A stretch of DNA of 64,000 bases from the NCBI GenBank assembly GCA_031367895.1, contig JANLQP010000093.1, positions 1 to 64,000 on the forward strand, in the 5' to 3' direction. The stretch is from Ga0077555 sp031367895 (lineage in GTDB: Bacteria; Pseudomonadota; Alphaproteobacteria; Rhizobiales; Hyphomicrobiaceae). The first letter of the stretch is position 1. The number at the start of each line of letters is the position of its first letter. Shown one piece after another: positions 7,922-16,009 of this stretch. Position numbers and translations under genes: made by a program. Below the pieces are notes generated by a model. The model worked only from the letters and a program-made list of their open reading frames with translations. It made no database searches and was not told the DNA's origin.

Positions 7922-9139
7922 TTATTCGGCTGCAACCGCCGTTGCGGGCGCCGGCGCGACCTTCTCCAGCGTCTTGCCGAAGCGGTCCTTGTGGCCGGAC
8001 GTGTCGAGCTCGTCGAGTCTGATCTCGCCCGCCATGACCTTGCGCTTCCAGTCCTGGTGTCCGGGCTCGGCCGCGTGGAACTCGGGCATCACCTCTTTCG
8101 CGAACAGCTCGAGGCTTTCGCAAATGTGCTCGTGGCTGTTCTTGCCGGCCTGGTTCAGCAGGATGATCTGGTCGGCGTGGCTGGTCTGGAACTTCCGGAG
8201 CTTCTTGCGGATCGTGTCCGGCGAGCCGACGAGCCCGCCCCGAAGCGCGGTCTGCACGGCTTCCGGGTTGGCGTTCTTCCACTCCTGGAACTTGGCCCAA
8301 ACGTCGACCGAGCCGGCGCGCGGCCGCTCGCGGTTGGCGCTCATGCCGTAGAAGCGCAGCGCGAACTGGAAGAACGTCAGGCCTTCCGCGCGCTTCCTCG
8401 CTTCCTCGTCCGTCTTTGCGCACATGAAGTAGGAGACGAGTGCGATGTTCGGGTTGATGTTGTAGTCGCAGAGCTTATCGAGGCGCTTGGTGATCGAGTT
8501 GTAGTAAGCGCTGACCCAGGCGTGCGCGGCGTCGGCCGATACGAACTGGAAGCCCAACGCGCCCATACCACGGCGGCCGGCATACTCGATCGTATCCAAC
8601 TGCGAGCAGGCGACCCAGAGCGGCGGATGCGGCTTCTGCAGCGGCTTCGGCACCACGTTGCGGTAGGGGAACTTGAAGTGCGTACCGTTGTATTCCCAGG
8701 GCTCGTCCTTGAACATCGGCAGCAGGCAGCGGACGGCGTCCTCCCACATGGCGCGCTTGTCCTCGAAACGGACGCCGAAGGGATCGAGCTCGGTCGACGA
8801 CGCGCTCTCGCCCATGCCGAATTCGACACGGCCGCGGCTGACGAGGTCGAGATTGGCGACGTGCGCCGCGACCTTGGCCGGGTGGTTGGTCGTCAACTGG
8901 AAAATGCCGTGCGCGAGGCGGATGTTCTTGGTGCGCTGGCTGGCGGCGCCGAGGAACACGGACGGCGAGGAGGCGTGGCTGTACTCTTCGAGGAAGTGGT
9001 GCTCGACCATCCAGGCAGTGTCGTACCTGAGCTTGTCGGCCAGCTCCACCTGATCGAGGGCATTGTGGAAGAGCTGCAACTCGCTGTGCACCTCCCAGGG
9101 CCGTGGCAGCTGCAATTCATAGAAGATGCCAAACTTCAT
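7922..9139 (-). CDS. LLM-class flavin-dependent oxidoreductase
   Basis: A 405-residue luciferase-like monooxygenase with a TIM-barrel sequence pattern. It begins MKFGIFYELQLPRPW; DTAWMVEHHFLEEYSHASSP is the typical (W)xxEHH segment, and VSRGRVEFGMGESAS matches the conserved (S)xGR(V/F)xxGxG flavin-binding turn. FMNH2 or reduced F420 would serve as cofactor and O2 as co-substrate. A strong GAGGAGGG precedes the ATG. It ends at a clear terminator and runs in the same direction as a second LLM gene at 9274. Substrate unknown. Confidence 0.87.
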   Translation of the reverse strand: MKFGIFYELQLPRPWEVHSELQLFHNALDQVELADKLRYDTAWMVEHHFLEEYSHASSPSVFLGAASQRTKNIRLAHGIFQLTTNHPAKVAAHVANLDLVSRGRVEFGMGESASSTELDPFGVRFEDKRAMWEDAVRCLLPMFKDEPWEYNGTHFKFPYRNVVPKPLQKPHPPLWVACSQLDTIEYAGRRGMGALGFQFVSADAAHAWVSAYYNSITKRLDKLCDYNINPNIALVSYFMCAKTDEEARKRAEGLTFFQFALRFYGMSANRERPRAGSVDVWAKFQEWKNANPEAVQTALRGGLVGSPDTIRKKLRKFQTSHADQIILLNQAGKNSHEHICESLELFAKEVMPEFHAAEPGHQDWKRKVMAGEIRLDELDTSGHKDRFGKTLEKVAPAPATAVAAE

Positions 9140-9273
9140 GGGGGTCCCTCCTCACCGGGCGCCTGAGGCGCATAAGTCCGGACAAGAGGTTAGCGCAGGG
9201 TTCGCGGCGCGGCGATGATTTTTTCGCCACACGGAAGGCGTGATGAATGGCGGGCTGCATCATCACCACGCCG

Positions 9274-10170
9274 TCACAACAGATCGGCCACTGCCGCGCG
9301 GTACTGCTTCATGGCGTCGAGATGAGCGGTCATGGTGCGACCGGCGATGCGTTTGTGGGGACCGCGGCCGTAGACATTGTTGACCGTCACGTGCGTGACG
9401 CCGAGGGCCTTCCAAGCCTTGAGTTCGCGCCGCCAATCGTCCGGGCCACCCTCGCCGGTCGAGACCCAGACCTCGATGCCGACCGACGCCGGGTCGCGGC
9501 CGGCGTCCTTGACGTAGCCGCGCAGCTTGCCGAACTCTTCGCGTGCCTTTTCGCCTTGTGGGTGCGCGAGCATGATCCAGCCGTCGCCGTATTGCGCGAT
9601 GCGCTTCAACGTGACGTCCTCGTGGCCGCCGAACCAGAGCGGGATACGCCGCTTCGCCGGCAACGGATTGATGCCGGCATCGTCGATGGTGTGCCATTCG
9701 CCAGCGAATTTCACATGGCGGTCGGCCCAGAGTGCTTGCATCACCTTGACCTGCTCGGCCGAGCGTTTTCCCCGGTTTTTGAAGCTCTCGTTGAGGCCGA
9801 CGAACTCGACCTCGTTCCAGCCGATGCCGATACCGAACCGGAAGCGACCGCCCGAGAGCACGTCGAGCGACGCCGCCTGCTTGGCGACGAGTGCCGTCTG
9901 GCGCTGGGCTAAGATCATCACCTGCGTCGAGAACTCGATGGTCTTCGTAACGCCCGCGAGAAAGCCGAACAGAACGAATGGATCGTGAAAGAGATCGGCG
10001 GACGTATTGCGCTGGCCCCAGTCCGGCCGGCTCGCGACATTGACTCCGAGCACATGGTCCGGCGCGCCGAGACCGTCGTAGCCGAGGCCTTCGGCCGCCT
10101 GCGCGAAATCGCGAACCGTCGCCGGATCGCCGCCGATGTCGATCAGCGGCAGCGTGATGCCGAGTTTCAA
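9274..10170 (-). CDS. LLM-class oxidoreductase (TIGR03619-like F420/flavin group)
   Basis: A 298-residue luciferase-like protein, smaller than its neighbour. It starts KLGITLPLIDIGGDP and contains LDVLSGGRFRFGIGIGWNEVEF, the hallmark (S)xGRxxxGxGxGWxxxE motif, and a later HPQGEKAREEF stretch. I chose TTG 10170 as start because GGAG lies 6 nt upstream and the homologous N-terminus begins there; the longer frame reads through a hairpin and is unlikely. Many small relatives use F420, others FMN; the cofactor is not settled by sequence. It sits between another LLM gene and an SDR gene on the same strand. Confidence 0.85.
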   Translation of the reverse strand: MKLGITLPLIDIGGDPATVRDFAQAAEGLGYDGLGAPDHVLGVNVASRPDWGQRNTSADLFHDPFVLFGFLAGVTKTIEFSTQVMILAQRQTALVAKQAASLDVLSGGRFRFGIGIGWNEVEFVGLNESFKNRGKRSAEQVKVMQALWADRHVKFAGEWHTIDDAGINPLPAKRRIPLWFGGHEDVTLKRIAQYGDGWIMLAHPQGEKAREEFGKLRGYVKDAGRDPASVGIEVWVSTGEGGPDDWRRELKAWKALGVTHVTVNNVYGRGPHKRIAGRTMTAHLDAMKQYRAAVADLL

Positions 10171-10208
10171 AGGGAGCTCCTGGGAAGGAAAAGAACGGGA
10201 CGGGCGCA

Positions 10209-10238
10209 GCGGGGTCAGACCCATGGGACTGACCCCGC
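10209..10238. terminator. 30-bp near-perfect palindrome between SDR and LLM genes
   Basis: The arms GCGGGGTCAG and CTGACCCCGC flank a CCCATGGG core, so nearly the whole 30 bp is self-complementary. It begins 9 bp after the end of the SDR gene (minus strand) and lies upstream of the LLM start at 10170. It may stop or attenuate transcription, but lacks an adjacent U-run. A repeat element is an alternative. Confidence 0.55.
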
Positions 10239-10247
10239 CTCGATGCT

Positions 10248-11021
10248 TCACTTCCGGAACATGTGGCCGCCGTCCATGTCGATCATGGCGCCGGAAAGAT
10301 ATTCGACCTGGGGGGCGCACAGCATGACGGCCAGCGCTGCCACCTCGTCCGGCTCCTTCAAGCGGCCGAACGGCATATCGCCGAGCGTCTCTTCCCAGCG
10401 GTTTTCATCGCCGAACGTCGATTTCGCGCGCGCCTTCGACAACGTCATGATGCGGTCGGTGCGCGTTGCAGCCGGGTTGATGCCGAACACGCGCACGCCG
10501 TAGTCGGGCGAGCGCGAGCCGATCGCCTTGGTGAAGGCATTGAGGCCGGCGTTGCCGACCGAGCCGCAGACGTAGTCGTAGCGCACGTTCGGGCCGGCCA
10601 TGCCGATGATGTTGACGATGATGCCGGACTTGCGCGGCTTCATCTGCTCGAGCGCGAGCTTCGTCATGTGGACGTAGCCGAACACCTTCAGCTGCCAGGA
10701 CTCGATCCACTTTTCCATCGACAGATCGAAGATGCTGCCACCGGGAATGGCGCCGGCGTTGTTGCAGAGGATGTCGATGTTCGGGAACTTGGCCATCGTC
10801 GCTTCGCGCGCCGGGCCTTGGCCGAGATCGGCGGCGTGCGTCTCGACGGTCACCTGATGGCGCGAGCGGATCGCATCGCCGGTCACCTTCAAGGCGTCGG
10901 CACTGCGCGAAACCAGCACGATGTTAGCGCCTTCCGCCGCGAACGCATGCCCGAGCGATGCGCCGATCCCCTTCGAGCCGCCCGTGATCAGCACCTTCTT
11001 GCCCTTGAGCCCAAGGTCCAT
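10248..11021 (-). CDS. SDR-family NAD(P)-dependent oxidoreductase
   Basis: A 257-residue classical short-chain dehydrogenase. The cofactor loop is TGGSKGIG (about residues 14-21), the NNAG motif is present (CNNAGAIPGG), and the C-terminal part has PFGRLKEPDEVAALAVML and SGAMIDMDGGH. The active-site region is unusual: where most SDRs have YxxxK this protein shows YVCGSVGNAGLNAFTKAIG, a displaced or altered catalytic Tyr-Lys pair. It may therefore have modified activity. AGGAGG lies directly upstream of ATG 11021. It is divergent from the 3-hydroxyisobutyrate dehydrogenase gene at 11221. Confidence 0.87.
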   Translation of the reverse strand: MDLGLKGKKVLITGGSKGIGASLGHAFAAEGANIVLVSRSADALKVTGDAIRSRHQVTVETHAADLGQGPAREATMAKFPNIDILCNNAGAIPGGSIFDLSMEKWIESWQLKVFGYVHMTKLALEQMKPRKSGIIVNIIGMAGPNVRYDYVCGSVGNAGLNAFTKAIGSRSPDYGVRVFGINPAATRTDRIMTLSKARAKSTFGDENRWEETLGDMPFGRLKEPDEVAALAVMLCAPQVEYLSGAMIDMDGGHMFRK

Positions 11022-11220
11022 GTCGTTTCCTCCTGATGTTGGATGGGCCGCACATAAGCACGGTCGAGGCGTTGAGGCCAATGCCGTTCCCGGGGACGTG
11101 GCCCCCGCATTTGGCACGCCGGAACGCGCGTCCGGCGATTGCCAACGGCGGCCGGCTATGGGACAGCATGGCCAGATTTTCACGCGAACCCTAACGGTTC
11201 CAGCTAGAAGGACGTCAGCC

Positions 11221-12114
11221 ATGGCAAAAGTCGGATTCATCGGGCTCGGCAATATGGGACTGCCCATGGCCGGAAACCTCGTCAAGAACGGCCACGAGGT
11301 GAAGGGCTTCGACATCATGGAGGAGAACCTGTCGAAGGCGGCGCAGGCTGGCATCAAGAAGGTCGCCTCGGCCGCCGACGCCTGCAAGGACGTCGACTTC
11401 GTCGTGACGATGGTGCCGACCGGCAAGGAGACGCTGGCGCTTTATGAAGGCGCGAACCTGTTCAAAGGAACGAAGCCCGGCACGCTCTTCATCGACGCGT
11501 CGACGATCGACGTGGCGTCGGCGAAGAAGGCTCACGAGATCGCCAAGGCGGCCGGCATGCAGTCGCTCGACGCGCCGGTTTCGGGCGGCACCGGCGGCGC
11601 GCAGAACGCGACGCTGACATTCATGTGCGGCGGCAGCAAGGAGGCGTTCGCGAAGGCCGAGGCGCTGCTCGGCGGCATGGGCCGGAAGCTGGTCCACTGC
11701 GGCGACGCCGGCATGGGGCAGGCGGTCAAGATCTGCAACAACATGATGATGGCGATCTGCATGTTCGGCGTCTGCGAGGGCTTTGCCTTGGGCGAGAAGC
11801 TCGGCGTCTCGCATCAGACGCTGTTCGATGTGGTCTCGACCTCGACCGGCAACAGCTTCGCGCTGTCGGGTTATTGCCCGGTGCCAGGTCCGGTGCCGAC
11901 GACACCTGCCAACCGCGATTACGCACCGGGCTTCATGACGAAGCTGATGGTGAAGGATCTGGCGCTGGCGCAGGCCGCGTCGCTGGAAGCCGGCGTTTCG
12001 ACGCCGATGGGCGCGCAGGCGCATGCAGCGCTGCGCCTCTACATGAACATGGTCGAAGGCGCATCGGAGAAGGACTTCTCGAGCGTGATGAACTTCGTGC
12101 GCGGCAAGGTCTGA
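11221..12114 (+). CDS. mmsB: 3-hydroxyisobutyrate dehydrogenase-like NAD(P)-dependent oxidoreductase
   Basis: A 297-residue beta-hydroxyacid dehydrogenase. The N-terminal motif FIGLGNMGLPMAGNL binds NAD(P). DAPVSGGTGGA is the substrate-binding motif, and GMGQAVKICNNMMM supplies the catalytic Lys (about residue 170). It should oxidise 3-hydroxyisobutyrate to methylmalonate semialdehyde in valine degradation. The preceding step, 3-hydroxyisobutyryl-CoA hydrolase, is encoded at 58166. It could instead act on another beta-hydroxyacid such as tartronate semialdehyde; the symbol is a best fit. Confidence 0.82.
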   Translation: MAKVGFIGLGNMGLPMAGNLVKNGHEVKGFDIMEENLSKAAQAGIKKVASAADACKDVDFVVTMVPTGKETLALYEGANLFKGTKPGTLFIDASTIDVASAKKAHEIAKAAGMQSLDAPVSGGTGGAQNATLTFMCGGSKEAFAKAEALLGGMGRKLVHCGDAGMGQAVKICNNMMMAICMFGVCEGFALGEKLGVSHQTLFDVVSTSTGNSFALSGYCPVPGPVPTTPANRDYAPGFMTKLMVKDLALAQAASLEAGVSTPMGAQAHAALRLYMNMVEGASEKDFSSVMNFVRGKV

Positions 12115-12130
12115 AAACGATACGATAAGT

Positions 12131-12153
12131 CGGGCAGCGTTTCCCGCTGCCCG
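12131..12153. terminator. Hairpin between convergent genes
   Basis: CGGGCAGCG and CGCTGCCCG form a perfect 9-bp stem around a 5-nt loop. It lies in the 52-bp gap between the ends of the dehydrogenase gene (plus) and the ABC ATPase gene (minus), so it could serve both. There is no long U-tract on either side. Confidence 0.6.
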
Positions 12154-12166
12154 GCGCCAAATCCGA

Positions 12167-13258
12167 CTAGATCGACGCCTCGGTCGTGGCGTCGAAGAAG
12201 TGCATACGTGCCGGGTCCATCGCGAGCTTGACGCGCTCGCCGGGCTTGACGCGCACGGTCGGGTCGACGCTCGCGACCATACCGCCGTCGCCGACCTTGA
12301 GATCGAGCAGGATTTCCGAACCGAGCTGCTCGGCTACTTCGACGCCGGCCTCGAAAATGAGATCCGCCGGCATGGAGCTGTCCGCCATGTGCAGGTTCTC
12401 CGGCCGGATGCCGATGGTCGCGGCCTTGCCGTTGTGGGCGCCGAGACGCGCTGCGATCTGATCGGGTACGCGAATGCGCATCGCCGGGCTTTCGGCGTAG
12501 AGCGCGCCGTTCTCTTGCTTAATCGTCACGTTGGCGAAGTTCATCGCCGGTGAACCAATGAAGCCCGCGACGTATTTGTTCGCGGGTGTGTTGTAGAGTT
12601 CCAAGGGCTCGCCGACCTGCTGGATGAGGCCGTCCTTCATCACGACCACGCGGTCGCCGAGCGTCATGGCTTCCACCTGGTCGTGCGTGACATAGATCGA
12701 CGTGGTGGCGAGTCGCTGATGCAGCTTCTTGATCTCGATGCGCATCTGTACGCGCAGCTTGGCGTCGAGGTTCGAGAGCGGCTCGTCGAACAGGAACACT
12801 TGCGGGTTGCGCACGATCGCACGGCCGAGCGCGACGCGCTGGCGCTGGCCGCCGGAGAGCATACGGGGCTTGCGATGCAGGTGGTCCTGGATGCCGAGGA
12901 TGTCGGCCGCGGCCTTCACGCGCTTTTCGATCTCGGGCTTGGCGAACTTTCGCATCTTCAGGCCGAATGCCATGTTGTCGAAGACCGTCATGTGCGGGTA
13001 GAGCGCGTAGTTCTGGAACACCATCGCGATGTCGCGATCCATCGGCGGCAGGTTGTTGACGATCGTGTTGCCGATCAGAATGTCGCCCTCGGTGATCGAC
13101 TCGAGGCCGGCGACCATGCGGAGCGTCGTCGTCTTGCCGCAGCCGGATGGCCCGACCAGCACGACGAACTCCTTGTCCTTGATCTCGAGCGAAACGCCCT
13201 TCACGGCATGAAAGTCGTCGTAGTGCTTGTGGATCTTGCGGATGGAGACATTTGACAT
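12167..13258 (-). CDS. Sugar ABC transporter ATP-binding protein (UgpC/MalK type)
   Basis: A 363-residue CUT1-family ATPase. Walker A is GPSGCGKTT (about residues 37-45), the signature LSGGQRQRVALGRA, Walker B VFLFDEPLSNLDAK, and the H-loop YVTHDQVEAMTLGDR. The C-terminal 130 residues form the TOBE/OB regulatory part seen in MalK and UgpC. ATG 13258 is chosen because homologues begin MSNVSIRKI. It should energise import through the two permeases at 13985 and 14886. Unusually, two unrelated small genes lie between it and the permeases. Confidence 0.92.
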   Translation of the reverse strand: MSNVSIRKIHKHYDDFHAVKGVSLEIKDKEFVVLVGPSGCGKTTTLRMVAGLESITEGDILIGNTIVNNLPPMDRDIAMVFQNYALYPHMTVFDNMAFGLKMRKFAKPEIEKRVKAAADILGIQDHLHRKPRMLSGGQRQRVALGRAIVRNPQVFLFDEPLSNLDAKLRVQMRIEIKKLHQRLATTSIYVTHDQVEAMTLGDRVVVMKDGLIQQVGEPLELYNTPANKYVAGFIGSPAMNFANVTIKQENGALYAESPAMRIRVPDQIAARLGAHNGKAATIGIRPENLHMADSSMPADLIFEAGVEVAEQLGSEILLDLKVGDGGMVASVDPTVRVKPGERVKLAMDPARMHFFDATTEASI

Positions 13259-13283
13259 TGTGGGGTGATCTCTGGCGGAAGTT

Positions 13284-13814
13284 TCAGGAATTCTGATCGA
13301 CGGCGTAGATTTCAAAGCCAAGCCGAATATTGAGATCAGCCAGTCTCCGTAACTGATCAGGTTCTATGGACAAGCCTTGGTGGGTGCCATCGAGACTGCA
13401 AATCAAGTGCGCCTCGCCATTGATCGCCGCTAGCGTTTTCCAGAACTCGGTATGCACTTCCACGTGTTTCAAAAACCACCGGATCGCGGACTCTACCTCG
13501 TGGCCATCGAGTTCGTCCAAACCCGCAGTCCACCGCGTGTCGGTCCATCGCCCTGGCAATGGTGTTCCTTTCGGCGTGAAGCGCAGTTCTCCGACCTTGT
13601 GGCCGCCCGTGGATTGCAATCCGAGTATTCCCGCAATCGGGGCTGGATCCATGTCCGCATGCACGATCAACAGGCGATATCGCCTCCAAATCGCGTTTGG
13701 ATTCCTTTTCTTAGCGACCGCGCGCGCGACGCATCCTGTCTTTGCCGCGGCGGCCTTTCGGCTTGCCCGAGCCAACGTAGTCCGAAGCGGGGCCGTGGTT
13801 CGAGTACGTGCCAT
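13284..13814 (-). CDS. DUF4279-like protein, candidate immunity protein
   Basis: Up to 176 residues. From about residue 44 it follows the DUF4279 pattern: YRLLIVHADMDPAPIAGILGL, a spaced glycine-rich turn, RWTDTRWTAGLDEL, and the ending GLSIEPDQLRRLADLNIRLGFEIYA. The first 40 residues are Arg/Ala-rich and overlap the upstream gene in another frame, so the true start may lie just after that gene's stop at 13711. No ATG is there; AAAAGGA and TGGAGG are possible ribosome sites before non-ATG codons. The pairing with a toxin-like domain suggests immunity, but that is inference from position. Confidence 0.65.
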   Translation of the reverse strand: MARTRTTAPLRTTLARASRKAAAAKTGCVARAVAKKRNPNAIWRRYRLLIVHADMDPAPIAGILGLQSTGGHKVGELRFTPKGTPLPGRWTDTRWTAGLDELDGHEVESAIRWFLKHVEVHTEFWKTLAAINGEAHLICSLDGTHQGLSIEPDQLRRLADLNIRLGFEIYAVDQNS

Positions 13815-13980
13815 CAGGACTCTCTAGCCAGACATTGTCATCCGGGTCGATAAATACATTATCTGTTGGTTTGGCGCGAAGTGCCAACTTGATCGCCGGA
13901 TGATCACCGGACCAAGGAGTCTGGTTGATCGGCCGGGACCCCGTAGGCAATCGCGTTTCACCATCTTTCCCATCCGGCAC
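13711..13980 (-). CDS. Orphan polymorphic-toxin C-terminal domain (fragment-like)
   Basis: 89 residues starting at GTG 13980, with AAAGGA 7 nt upstream inside the end of the permease gene. Its C-terminal half has WSGDHPAIKLAL, NVFIDPDDNVWLESPDGTY, SNHGPASDY and GSGKPKGRRGKDR. From memory of such proteins, this resembles the end of Rhs/CDI-type polymorphic toxins, where the toxin tip often terminates in G(R/K)xGKDR. No delivery module (Rhs repeats, haemagglutinin repeats, signal peptide) is attached. It starts 4 bp after the permease stop, so it would be co-transcribed with the sugar importer. The next gene resembles DUF4279, a plausible antidote. Confidence 0.6.
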   Translation of the reverse strand: MPDGKDGETRLPTGSRPINQTPWSGDHPAIKLALRAKPTDNVFIDPDDNVWLESPDGTYSNHGPASDYVGSGKPKGRRGKDRMRRARGR

Positions 13981-13984
13981 TCTA

Positions 13985-14836
13985 TCATCCTTTCACACTC
14001 CCCGTCAGTCCCGAGACGTAATGCTCGACGAAGAAGGAGTAGGCGATCGCGACTGGGATCGAGCCCAAGAGCGCGCCGGCCATCAGGGCGCCCCAGAAGA
14101 AGACGTCACCACGGATAAGTTCGGAGACGACACCGACCGGCACCGTCTTCTGCTCGGGCGAGGAGAGGAACACCAGCGCGTAGATGAACTCGTTCCAGGA
14201 GAGCGTGAAGGCGAAGATGCCGGCGGACAGGATGCCCGGCACCGCGACGGGAATGATGATGTAGAGCATCGCCTGTAAGCGCGAGGCGCCGTCGATGCGC
14301 GCGCATTCCTCCAGTTCCTTGGGGATGGCCTTGAAGTATCCCATCATCAGCCACGTACAGAACGGGATCAGGAATGTCGGATACGTCAGGATCAGCGACC
14401 ACGGGGTATCGCCGAGCTTGTAGTTGCGGATGATGTCGGAGAGCGGAATGAACAGCAGCGTCTGCGGCACGAGATATGTGATGAAAATGACCGTGCCGAG
14501 GCCGCCCGCGAACGGGAAGTTCAGTCGCGACAGTGCGTAGCCCGCGAGCACGCCGCAAAAAAGCGAGATCAACGTCGAGCACAGCGCGATGAACATGGTG
14601 TTATAGAGCCACGTCAGGAACGCCGTTTCGCGGAACAGATACTTGACGTGGTCGAGCGTGGGATTCCACGTCCAGAACGGCGCGTAGTTGGGACGCCGCC
14701 AGGCGATATAAAGCTCGTTGTCCGGCCGGAAGGTGGTGATTACCATCCAGTAGAACGGGAACAGCAGGAAGAGCAGGAACAGCGCCAATGGCAGGTAGAA
14801 GTAAACCCACCGGCGCCAGATTGCACCTTCGATCAT
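13985..14836 (-). CDS. Carbohydrate ABC transporter permease (MalG type)
   Basis: A 283-residue inner-membrane protein with six predicted helices. The EAA loop is EECARIDGASRLQAMLYIIIP (about residues 185-205 give the ATPase contact helix), matching the MalG consensus EAAxxDGAxxxxxxxxixlP. The N-terminal helix is followed by a periplasmic segment of about 50 residues, as in CUT1 permeases. CGGAG lies 9 nt before ATG 14836. It pairs with the permease at 14886. Its last codons provide the ribosome site for the toxin-like gene downstream. Confidence 0.92.
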   Translation of the reverse strand: MIEGAIWRRWVYFYLPLALFLLFLLFPFYWMVITTFRPDNELYIAWRRPNYAPFWTWNPTLDHVKYLFRETAFLTWLYNTMFIALCSTLISLFCGVLAGYALSRLNFPFAGGLGTVIFITYLVPQTLLFIPLSDIIRNYKLGDTPWSLILTYPTFLIPFCTWLMMGYFKAIPKELEECARIDGASRLQAMLYIIIPVAVPGILSAGIFAFTLSWNEFIYALVFLSSPEQKTVPVGVVSELIRGDVFFWGALMAGALLGSIPVAIAYSFFVEHYVSGLTGSVKG

Positions 14837-14885
14837 GTGCGGAACTCCGTAGGTGCTGTGATCAGCGGGTTCGACTTGTCTTGGG

Positions 14886-15881
14886 TTAGCGCGTTTCTAC
14901 GCGACGGATGTAAAGCAGCTGCACGATGACGATCGCAAACAGGATCGGGAACATGGCGAGCGAAATGGCGGCGCCTTGGCTGAGCAATCCCGTACCGACA
15001 CCAAGCTGATAGGCGTAGGTGGCGAAGAGATGCGTGGCGTTGGCTGGTCCACCACCCGTCATGACGTAGACGATCTGGAAGTCAGCGAAGGTTTGGATCA
15101 CGGAGAACAGCACGACGACCATTGTCACGGGGAGGAGCAGCGGCCACGTGATGTAATAGAAGCGCTGCAACGGCTTGGCGCCGTCGATGGCGGCGGCCTC
15201 GGCGAGATCAGGACTAATGGTCTGCAGGCCGGCGAGCAGCGAGATGGCGAAGAATGGCACGCCGCGCCAGACGTTGACGACGATGATCGCCCACATCGCG
15301 AGGTCGGCGTCACCGAGCCAGTTGAACTGCGCCTGGACCACGCACGACGGCCCAGCCGGCACGATGCCGGCGAGGCCGAGGAACCATTGCTTCCACAGGC
15401 ACATCTTCAGGATGAACCAGTTCAACACGCTGAACGTGGGGTCGAACATCCACTTCCAGGCGAAGGTGGAAAGCACCGTCGGAATGATGAACGGCAGCAG
15501 AATGAAGGCGCGCGTGAAGGCCTTGAACTTGAAGTTGCGGTTGAGCAGCAGCGCCAGCCAGAGACCGAGCGACAGCTTGAAGATTGTCGTGATCAGCGTG
15601 TACCAGACGGTGTTCTTGACCACGAGAAAGAAAATCGGGTCGCTGAACAGGCGCGCAAAGTTATCAAAACCGACGAACTCGCCAGGGATGCCGACGCGGG
15701 CACTCGTCACCGACAGCAGGATGCCGCGAATGAACGGGTAGGCGATGAACAGCCCGAGCAGCACCATCGTCGGCAGCAGCAGCAGTGCGCCGAGCCACCG
15801 CTCGTCCTCGAGTGGCCGCCACTTCGGCTGCGGGTTGTGCACACCGCCCGTGGTTGCCTGCACGGTAGCCGTCACCGCCAT
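14886..15881 (-). CDS. Sugar ABC transporter permease (MalF/UgpA type)
   Basis: A 331-residue permease with about six helices and the EAA motif DLAEAAAIDGAKPLQRFYYI in the C-terminal third. An extra periplasmic insertion at about residues 140-175 carries two Cys (KMCLWK and PSCVVQ). ATG 15881 is preceded by GAGGAC with 8-nt spacing; an upstream in-frame extension is Arg-rich and unlikely. It lies between the binding-protein gene and the second permease, all on the minus strand, and forms the heterodimeric channel of the importer. Confidence 0.92.
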   Translation of the reverse strand: MAVTATVQATTGGVHNPQPKWRPLEDERWLGALLLLPTMVLLGLFIAYPFIRGILLSVTSARVGIPGEFVGFDNFARLFSDPIFFLVVKNTVWYTLITTIFKLSLGLWLALLLNRNFKFKAFTRAFILLPFIIPTVLSTFAWKWMFDPTFSVLNWFILKMCLWKQWFLGLAGIVPAGPSCVVQAQFNWLGDADLAMWAIIVVNVWRGVPFFAISLLAGLQTISPDLAEAAAIDGAKPLQRFYYITWPLLLPVTMVVVLFSVIQTFADFQIVYVMTGGGPANATHLFATYAYQLGVGTGLLSQGAAISLAMFPILFAIVIVQLLYIRRVETR

Positions 15882-16009
15882 GTGATCATGTCCTCGAATT
15901 CGGTAGCGCCGCCCATTGCGGCGCGCGTCGCCGCACCGCGCTGACACGCCAGCGCGGTGCGGTCTCAAGTGAACAACGGAGCGGCCTTCGGGTCACTCCG
16001 TAGCACGCC

